Of a stretch of DNA of 64,000 nt, positions 57,045-64,000 are shown piece by piece; positions within the stretch are counted from its first letter, which is position 1; every line of letters begins with the position of its first letter. Source of the DNA: Glomus cerebriforme (Eukaryota > Glomeromycota > Glomeromycetes > Glomerales > Glomeraceae); contig QKYT01000169.1 in NCBI GenBank assembly GCA_003550305.1, positions 131,615 to 195,614 of the forward strand, in the 5' to 3' direction. The notes beneath the pieces were generated by a model. It made no database searches. It was not told the DNA's origin and saw only the letters and a program-made list of their open reading frames with translations. The position numbers and the translations under genes were made by a program.

Positions 57045-58561
57045 ATGTCTTCAAAATTTTTAACAGAGTTATCTAATGATTATGAGAAACTTTTTGAAAC
57101 AGAAATAGGATATGATGTTATTATTTATGCTGGAGAAGAACCAAATATCAAAGAAATTCATGCACATTCAAATATTTTATGCATTAGGTCTCAATATTTT
57201 CATGCTGCATTTTCTAATGAATGGGCTGAAAAAAAAGATGGAAAATTTATTTTCAAAAAACCAAATATTTCATCAAAATTATTTAATATCATTCTTAGGT
57301 GAATGTTATAATGTTTATAATAATAAATTTTAATGTTTTATATTTTTTTTTTAAAAAAAAAAAAAAATTAAAAAATTTTAATACCTAACAAATTAATTTT
57401 TTTTTTTTTAGGTTTATTTATTGTGGAAATATTGAATTGAAAAATTTACAAGGTCCTGATGTATTAAAATTGTTGATAGCAGTTGATGAACTTAATATTC
57501 ATCCATTGATTTCTCATATTCAAGAATTTTTGATTGAACATCAAACTGAATTTTTACATCAAAATCCAATTGATATTCTTGAAATTGTTTATCAACATGA
57601 AAAATTTACCAATTTATTGGATTTTTGTCTTGAAAAAGTTTGTGAGAAACCTAAAATTTTATTTAATACAGATAAATTTATTAATTTAAAAGCTTCTTTA
57701 TTAGAATTATTATTAAAGAGGGATGATTTGAATGTAAACGAAATTGAAATCTGGGAGAATTTATTAAAATGGTGCTTTGCTCAGCAAAATATGAAGAATG
57801 ATCCAACAAAATGGAGTAAAGAAGATATTACAAAAATTGAAAGAGCACTGTACAGATTTATTCCTTTAATTCGATTTTATGATATTGAACCTACAGATTT
57901 CTTTTACAAGGTTTATTGTTATAAAGATATCTTACCACAAGATTTAATTCATGATCTATTGGAATATCATATTGTTCCTAACATGAAACCTAAAACTAAT
58001 TTACTACCTTCAAGAAAACCAAGTTTAAAATTTGATCTCGATTCAACCTTAATCAATTCAAATTATATTCCACTCTTTACTTCATGGATTGATAAAAAAG
58101 ATTTTTCTGATATTAATAAAAAAAATATTCCTTATGATTTTAAATTGTTATATCGTTCAAGTCGGGATGGAATTGGTACTGAATCTTTTCATAGGAATTG
58201 TGATAATAAAGGAGCAACTATTTGGATAGCAAAAATTCAAAATTCAGCACAATTAATTGGAGGGTATAATCCACTTGATTGGGATAGTAAGTCAGGTTGG
58301 AAATCTGTAGCAAATAGTTTTAAATTTAATATTGCAAACGAAAAAAATATTTCTACTGCAAAAGTAGGTTATGGTGTTGCAGCAGGTTATACTGTTTATT
58401 GTGGTACAACTTATGGTCCAACTATAGGTAAATTACATTGCAGTAGAAATAATTGGAGTAATAATAATTCTAGTAATGGGGATGATTTCTATCCTGACAT
58501 AGGAATTCCATTAAGTTTTAAAGTAGAGGATTATGAAGTATTTCAAGTAATTAGAAAATAA
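57045..58561 (+). CDS. BTB-BACK-TLDc protein (467 residues)
   Basis: Two exons, 57045-57298 and 57412-58561, joined by a 113-bp intron (GTGAAT...TTTTTTTAG) at phase 2. The BTB domain lies at about residues 20-115 (YDVIIYAGEEPNIKEIHAHS, LCIRSQYFHAAFSNEW, then FIYCGNIEL). The BACK region follows (PIDILEIVYQHEKFTNLLDF, LNVNEIEIWENLLKWCFAQQ). TLDc spans about 265-467 (LYRSSRDGIGTESFHRNCDN, WIAKIQNSAQLIGGYNPLDW, CGTTYGPTIGKLHCSRNNW, DFYPDIGIPLSFKVEDYEVF). BTB usually dimerises and binds cullin 3, and TLDc occurs in oxidative stress and V-ATPase regulators; combined function in fungi is not established. No membrane segment. The start is the only ATG before the BTB fold. Confidence 0.9.
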
Positions 58562-59809
58562 TTTTTTTAAATTAGAATTTGTATACTTATCAATACTTAT
58601 CTAAATTTTCTAATAAAAAAATGTTTGATTGGATTAATATTTAATAAATGTATCAAAAACTTTAGATTTAAAAAAATTATAAAAATTTGATTTTTTAAAA
58701 AATTCTTTGTATTTTTAGTACGAAAAAAGTTTATCAAAATTACGAATTAATCACAGCTAAATCAGTTATACAAAAAAAAATGACGTTTATAAATTTTTCT
58801 TTAACTTGTAAAAAAACTTGTAATTTTTGACTTGTATTTTATGAAAATAATCGATACAAAATGAAAACATTAATTGATAAAGAGATATTTCATATAGTAA
58901 AGTTAATATAAAAAAAAAGACAATTTCAAGGACAGTGATTTGATAAAAGATTTGAAATTTAAAAGCAATATTATATTTATTATTTTGTAAAAATCGCTTG
59001 GATTTTTTTAATACTCGTTCAGATTAACTGTTAAATCAAAATTATATTAATTATCGGAAGATGATGATTTACAATTGAATGATTCTAATTAAAAGTATTT
59101 CATACTCATACGTCGCGTCTATTTACGATGAGAATTGAATTCAAAAAATAAAAAATGAAGAGAATAATGATAACATTTTAATATATTCTATCTATACATA
59201 TCTATTATAATGATGTTTCTTAATAAATACATTTTTCTGATTCTCTTCCCATTACGATTAAGTCTAATTCATTAAAACCATTTCTAAAAACTATAAAGAG
59301 AGAACCCCTTTCATATTCTCGAGGGTCCCAAGAAAACTTTTAAAAAAATATAAATTAGCCAAAAAACATGTAATATGTAATTTGTAAAGAGTCTGCGTAC
59401 TGAATTTTTTCATTTTAACGAAATTTAGGCCGGCATTATGAATTATTGATCAGCAAATTTAACCTAATTTTGGCCAACTTTAATTATAGTCACGCTGAAA
59501 ATAAGCCGAAATTCCGAAATTCAAAAAATCAAAAATCAAAAAAAAAAAAAAATTTGCACTTTCAACCAACGGTAAACCGTAAATTTATGTTTATTTGTTC
59601 ATATGAAAAGTTTTCTATAGCTTATTGGATATCCTTTGATTAATTATTCTCAATCATGAAATTTAAATTTATTTCATCTTTATGCCTTCAAATTCTTCGC
59701 TGTAATATTTCTTGGTATATGCATATTGCATGAGTATATGAAATTATAAAAAAAAAAATAAAAAGGTTTAAAGGTAGGAAAGAATTATGAATCAAATGAT
59801 GAAAATTTA
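58562..59809. other. Intergenic AT-rich DNA
   Basis: No coding signal. A trace of the GGCCGGCATTATGAATT repeat lies near 59430. Confidence 0.5.
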
Positions 59810-59916
59810 TATTAATTGAATTTACTATATCAACACAAATTTAGAAAGTAGAAAGTCCTATAGCAAAAAAAAAAAACTATGTAAAATATATTTTATGTTC
59901 TTGAGATGGTAATGCT

Positions 59917-60469
59917 TCAAACTTTGAAGGTAGTGACGTATGTGAAACCATCACCTTCAGCAACTGGATAAATGTCTGTATTACATGAGCAAGATATATT
60001 GTTACCCGTTTTCTGAACGGTAGAATCGAAGGATACCTTACGATCACCAAATATAGGATACTATAAATATAGTTAACTTTCAGTTAAACAGTTTATTATG
60101 GACTTTAAAAAAAACTAAAAACGAAAGGAATCATTTACCTGAGGAGCATTTTCGATAGTCACACTCTCTTTAGGATGACAATCAAAATCGGATATGAGTT
60201 TTTCTGTTTTTTTTTTACGAAAATATTTATGTAAACAATTACGGTATCTTTCTTTTAAAGTATAAAATAGAATAGAAATATTTAATCATACGATTATCAT
60301 CATTCAAAGTTCCATCCCATTTTATTGTCGCAACATATTTATTGGTTCCAGTACTATCAACGGTGAACAATTTTGGTGTAATTTGTTTGACGGGCAGTAA
60401 CTGAGAAACTGTAACAAAGGGAAGGGAAAAGAGGGAAAAGAAAAATACGAAAATGACATTTAAGTTCAT
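59917..60469 (-). CDS. Small secreted protein, copy A (128 residues)
   Basis: Three exons on the minus strand: 60469-60292, 60203-60139, 60060-59917; GT-AG and phases agree. The signal peptide MNLNVIFVFFFSLFSLPFVT precedes VSQLLPVKQITPKLFTV, then a domain of alternating strands (YVATIKWDGTLNDDN, FDCHPKESVTIENAPQYPIF, DRKVSFDSTVQK) ending CSCNTDIYPVAEGDGFTYVT and FKV. No membrane anchor or retention signal, so it is likely secreted. Mature chain is about 105 residues with few cysteines and is probably a beta-sandwich. The paralogue at 62150-62697 has the same length and the same 65-nt middle exon. Family not recognised. Confidence 0.85.
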
Positions 60470-60544
60470 TATTTATTATTAAGTTTTAAGACAATTTTTG
60501 TGGGTGTATTTTAATTGAAATTGTTCTTTATAAAATAGGAAGAT

Positions 60545-60564
60545 GAAATAAGGTCTTTTTATAT
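60545..60564 (-). promoter_or_regulatory. TATA-type promoter block of copy A
   Basis: On the minus strand ATATAAAAAGACCTTATTTC lies about 90 bp before the start. The same block with one change stands at the same distance before copy B. Confidence 0.6.
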
Positions 60565-60860
60565 CACAGTTCCATGTGACTTTTTTAATGGTATTTGCAC
60601 GGCATAACTGATTATCTCATGTTATAATTAAAGAAATAATTTTAATCATATATATTAAAAGCAAAATGATTTTGTGTGTAAAACTAAACATTTGAAATAC
60701 AATCTTACAAATTTTAACTTCTAAATACAAAGAATATGGATGTATAATTATAATAATTATGTATAATGAATTATCTTGTGAAGATATGTTTCGAAAATTA
60801 TGTTCATAATACCGACAATTTACAGTATACATTTATTCTGGAATAATGTACGAAAATGGA

Positions 60861-61139
60861 AAAGGATGTTTTTTTTCTGATTATATTCTTATTGAGAATT
60901 ATTGACAAACATATTAGTTGCTTAAAAATCTACTATAACGTGTTCTTATACAGTAGCAAAAAGAAAATTGGAAAATTTATGAACACTGCGATCAGTGCGA
61001 TGCGTGTTGTAGAAAAATTTCGGCGATAATAATTTTAAAGGAAAATTATCCGATGAATAGTTGGCACAATATTTATGGTGGTTTTCAGTCTCTCCTGGTC
61101 TATCACTTTCTTGCAGTCCTAAAGGTGGTGGTGGTGTAT
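60861..61139. other. Intergenic DNA
   Basis: No gene; overlapping frames on both strands at 60946-61418 are by-products of the repeat at 61140-61300 and its surroundings. Confidence 0.4.
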
Positions 61140-61300
61140 GTGGAGTATTTGTGTTTTCCGGATATTTTCCATATATTTTCCCGTGCATATTCCGTACATG
61201 TTCCGTATAAATTTATATTGTGTTTTTGTGGGATTTACCCGGATTATGTACGGAAAGGAAAATATCTAGAAATTATCCGGAAAACACAAATCCTCTCCAC
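61140..61300. mobile_element. Putative 161-bp MITE
   Basis: Ends GTGGAG then ATTTGTGTTTTCCGGATA, matched in reverse at 61257-61300. Inner words TTCCGTACATG and GTACGGAAAG also pair. No target duplication is evident. Confidence 0.5.
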
Positions 61301-62040
61301 AGAAATTTTATCAATTTCAATAATTTTGAAACCCACAATAATTTATATGACAATAAAACGTACTAATAGAATTTCTTATTCAACAATACTGGGATTATAT
61401 AGAATGGAGTACCGTTAGTAAGCACCCCCTCCCCGAAAGTAAGCACCTCTGGCCAGAATTATGAGGATCTTGGCCTTACATACCGCAAAATACGGTATTT
61501 TATACAATGGCAGAAGACTGTGCGCAAACACAGATCTGGTCCATCTTCCCCAGAGTAATCGTCAAAAATCTCATTTCGTGTGATGTCATATTACTCATAT
61601 ATTTGCCACATCGGGCATAATAATACGTCACGCGAACCTTAAAGTTTATGATCGTATGCTATAATTTATCGTATATACAGTACATACTTTAGTAGTCAAT
61701 TAATTAGGATTAAATTTGGATTGGTTGACCAAAAAATTCCTTAACCGGCAAGAAAACCTTCGATCACTGAGAAAGGACCTATTTAAATATGGGTCCATTT
61801 TTTTTGACTTACAAAAATATAATTCATAATTTCTGTCATAAAAATTTACGCATCGCATTGTTTAAATTCATGCCGGTAGTTTACTGAGTTCGCTTTATCC
61901 TTTGTAATATTATTTTTGGTTGGTATTTATTACATTTAAATTTGTAGCAATGAAAATAAGTATTATGTCGTATGTATTTGCGCGAATATGTTATTTCACA
62001 CAGAAACCATAAAAAAAAAAAAAAACAAGAAAAAAAACAG
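61301..62040. other. Intergenic, with a transposon-end-like sequence
   Basis: At 61410-61480 GTTAGTAAGCACC and GAAAGTAAGCACC stand in tandem, followed by CCTCTGGCCAGAATTATGAG, resembling a DNA transposon terminus. I find no matching inverted end. No coding signal. Confidence 0.35.
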
Positions 62041-62149
62041 TGTGATTTATTTATATTAGTTGAAAATTAAGTTTATTATATCAACATAAGTTTAAAATAT
62101 GGAAAGGGCTACAATAAAAAAAAAAATTTATGTAGATGTATTTTGTGTT

Positions 62150-62697
62150 CTAGTGTGATTTAAAACCAAAATAAAGTGACCAACGTTCATCCGGAATCAA
62201 ATCTGCATTAGTATCCATTTCACCAACACAAGTCACAGATACATTCGATATAAGAACGGTTAGATCGAAGACTACCTTACGATCACTAAAAACAGGATAC
62301 TAATAAATAAATGTAATTAGCTTTCAGTTAAATAGTTTAATTTTAAAAAGAAATAGAAGGAATCATTTACCGGAAAAGGATTTTCGACTTCTATAGCTTG
62401 TAAAGGATCACATTCAAGGGAGGCAAAGAGGGTTTCTATATTTTTATTTTTAATGAAAAATATTCATTTTAACATTTTAACAATCACAGTATCTTCCTTT
62501 TAAAATATAAATAAAAGAATTATACGATTGTCATTATTGTCAATTCCATCCCATTCTATTGTTGCAGCTAATTTTTGTTCCCCAACTTTTTCAATGGTAA
62601 CCGGTGAAGGTATAATTTGTCTGGGAGTCAGTGATTGAGAAACCGTAACAAAGAGAAGGAAAAGAACAAATACGAGAATAATACTCAAGTTCATCAT
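62150..62697 (-). CDS. Small secreted protein, copy B (128 residues)
   Basis: Three exons: 62697-62526, 62435-62371, 62299-62150, with the same phases as copy A. The signal peptide (MMNLSIILVFVLFLLFVTVS) is followed by QSLTPRQIIPSPVTIEKV, LAATIEWDGIDNNDN, LECDPLQAIEVENPFPYPVF, DRKVVFDLTVLISNVSVTCV and ends PDERWSLYFGFKSH. The fold positions of WDG, DRKV and the central CDP or CHP cysteine match copy A, but only about half the residues do. A second ATG directly after the first could also start translation. Likely secreted. Function unknown. Confidence 0.85.
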
Positions 62698-62767
62698 TTA
62701 TTATAAGACAATTTATTATGATTAAAATTGGTTTAATTGTTTTGATAAAATAGTATGATAGGAAGGT

Positions 62768-62787
62768 GAAATAAGGTCTTTTTATAC
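62768..62787 (-). promoter_or_regulatory. TATA-type promoter block of copy B
   Basis: GTATAAAAAGACCTTATTTC on the minus strand, about 85 bp before the start. The first two bases are the only clear difference from the block of copy A. Confidence 0.6.
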
Positions 62788-63030
62788 CACAGTTTCCAAT
62801 TAATCATCTTTTTAACAATGTTTGATACGACATTACTGATATATGTTAATCTTTAATTGCTCATTTATTTATACATATATTAAAACGAAATTATTTTTGT
62901 TTGTTAAAAGAAATATAAGAAGTACGATCTTGAGCATTTATCTAAAAAAGAATTCTATTACAAAAAATTTTTTGGATATGCGACTATACTGAATTATCTT
63001 ATGAAGATGAGACGATACAGTATGATATAG

Positions 63031-63579
63031 TTGTTTCATGGTTATCAATAATTTTACGAGAAAATCATGATGTTCATAATTTAAATTATGATATCGATCC
63101 TACATTAGAATCGGACCATTAAAGGAGAAATCGTATCCTTCTTCCATGAAATAAATGCTTCATAATTTTCGTTTATAAGTGAACCGTTTATTTATCTCTC
63201 CGATTGCTGGTATCTTACTTTACTGAAATGTTTTAAATTGTGTATACATTGTAACCAAGTCGTAACCAAATAGTATAGCTACGATTTAGTAATACATTAG
63301 TTAATTACAGTAAAGTATTAGTCTACATGCAGTTTATACTGTGATTAAGACGATTGTGAATCAATTTCACGACTAGTACGATAAATCAACACTATTTATT
63401 ATCAAAAATTGCTACGAAAATTTTTAAATGCATCAATAAAATTTGGTAAATATATTTATAAGATTTAGTAAATATATATCAAAGAATTAATAAATCTTTT
63501 ATTTAACAAAATTAAGAATGTCTTTAATGTATTATAATATCCTAAATTTGAAAAGAAATAAAAAAATTGAATAAATTGC
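63031..63579. other. Intergenic AT-rich DNA
   Basis: No coding signal or distinct repeat. Confidence 0.5.
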
Positions 63580-64000
63580 AATGAAATTTTTATTTTATTT
63601 TTTATTTTTATGAGAGCGCGGATTCGCTACAAGTCTAGAAGTAACAAAATCAGAAAACTATAAAAAGTGACTAATTCTAAAATTACTAANGAAAAGTAGC
63701 TGAGCCCCCAAAATGTGGACTGTCTACGCCTAGCGAATAAAAGATAGGTAAAACCAATCCGCCCTCTAATAATCTATATAAGTAAAATCACGAACTAAAG
63801 GATGCGAGATTATAAAATCAGGTAGAGAAGAAATAAAATCAGAATAAGAAGTAGAACTATTATTACAAAAAGTTAAAGTACGATGATGAGTCCATGAACC
63901 AGAATGTAAAAAGTTTGAGGAGGCCCAAATGAGCCAAAGCGTATTGGAAAATGCCGAAGGACAACGGCACGAAGGAAGTGTATCGTCCAAAGGAGGTGTA
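63580..64000 (-). mobile_element. 3' end of a LINE-type element, running off the right edge
   Basis: The minus-strand frame 63990-63766 has CRCPSAFSNTLWLIWASSNF, SWTHHRTLTFCNNSS and SYSDFISSLPDFIISHPLVR and stops at 63766. A 3' untranslated stretch and an A-rich tail (AAAAATAAAAAATAAAATAA near 63612-63592) follow. The protein piece resembles the C-terminus of LINE-encoded reverse transcriptase or RNase H proteins of this lineage, from memory. A related fragment lies at 37765-38110. One N (63690) is in the tail. Without the upstream sequence I cannot say whether the element is intact. Confidence 0.5.

Larger units (their letters stand above)
59810..60860. repeat. Segmental duplication, unit A (gene and flanks)
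   Basis: The gene, its promoter and both flanks match 62040-63030. Shared flank words include ATATCAACACAAATTTAGAA / ATATCAACATAAGTTTAAAA on the 3' side and ATTATCTTGTGAAGAT / ATTATCTTATGAAGAT on the 5' side. Units are about 2.2 kb apart in the same orientation. Confidence 0.7.
62041..63030. repeat. Segmental duplication, unit B (gene and flanks)
   Basis: Homologous to 59810-60860 in the same orientation; see that entry for the shared words. Confidence 0.7.

Noticed and set aside
61053..61418. 121-codon plus-strand frame opposite an 80-codon minus-strand frame
   Set aside because: Both overlap a palindromic MITE and have no conserved content.

Overview
The window is about 25% G+C and looks like part of a Rhizophagus-type arbuscular mycorrhizal fungus genome (Glomeromycotina). 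The evidence is the very AT-rich DNA, many short GT-AG introns, TKL-type kinases fused to Sel1 repeats, a BTB-BACK-TLDc protein, a kinase with an N-terminal cysteine-rich module, families of small secreted or membrane proteins in local duplicates, and abundant decayed transposons. No search was run, so the organism is inferred from these families.

Layout. 1-9.6 kb: the 5' end of a gene leaving the window, tandem repeats, a decayed gene split by a TA-flanked MITE, a two-exon gene of unusual base composition (3673-4785), a SAM-like family gene broken by frameshifts (5926-7068), and a decayed non-LTR retroelement (7581-9590). 9.6-16.5 kb: mostly gene-free AT-rich DNA with one MITE, a short two-exon gene candidate and a broken gene for a secreted cysteine-rich protein. 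16.7-22 kb: three copies of a family of small single-pass membrane proteins, plus a MULE-like element with a 9-bp target duplication. 25-34 kb: two convergent paralogous kinase-Sel1 genes with the same intron plan. 37.7-47 kb: a LINE fragment, a probable pseudokinase with about 22 Sel1 repeats and an assembly gap, and a second kinase type with a cysteine-rich N-terminus; two MITEs lie between 43.1 and 43.6 kb. 47-52.9 kb: decayed repeats. 53-55.6 kb: a broken and an intact further copy of the small membrane protein family. 57-58.6 kb: a BTB-BACK-TLDc gene. 59.9-62.7 kb: a duplicated pair of genes for 128-residue secreted proteins. 63.6-64 kb: the 3' end of another LINE.

The genes fall into two groups, signalling (kinases, Sel1 scaffolds, BTB-TLDc) and cell surface or secretion (small membrane proteins, 128-residue secreted pair, cysteine-rich pseudogene). 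Both groups have grown by local duplication in transposon-rich DNA. No pathway or operon-like organisation links them. The most unusual items are the five-copy small membrane protein family, whose ectodomain varies and whose cytoplasmic tail motif is kept (one copy has lost exactly its signal peptide), and the pseudokinase-Sel1 gene, which carries a chimeric duplicated exon and a higher-order 540-bp repeat.
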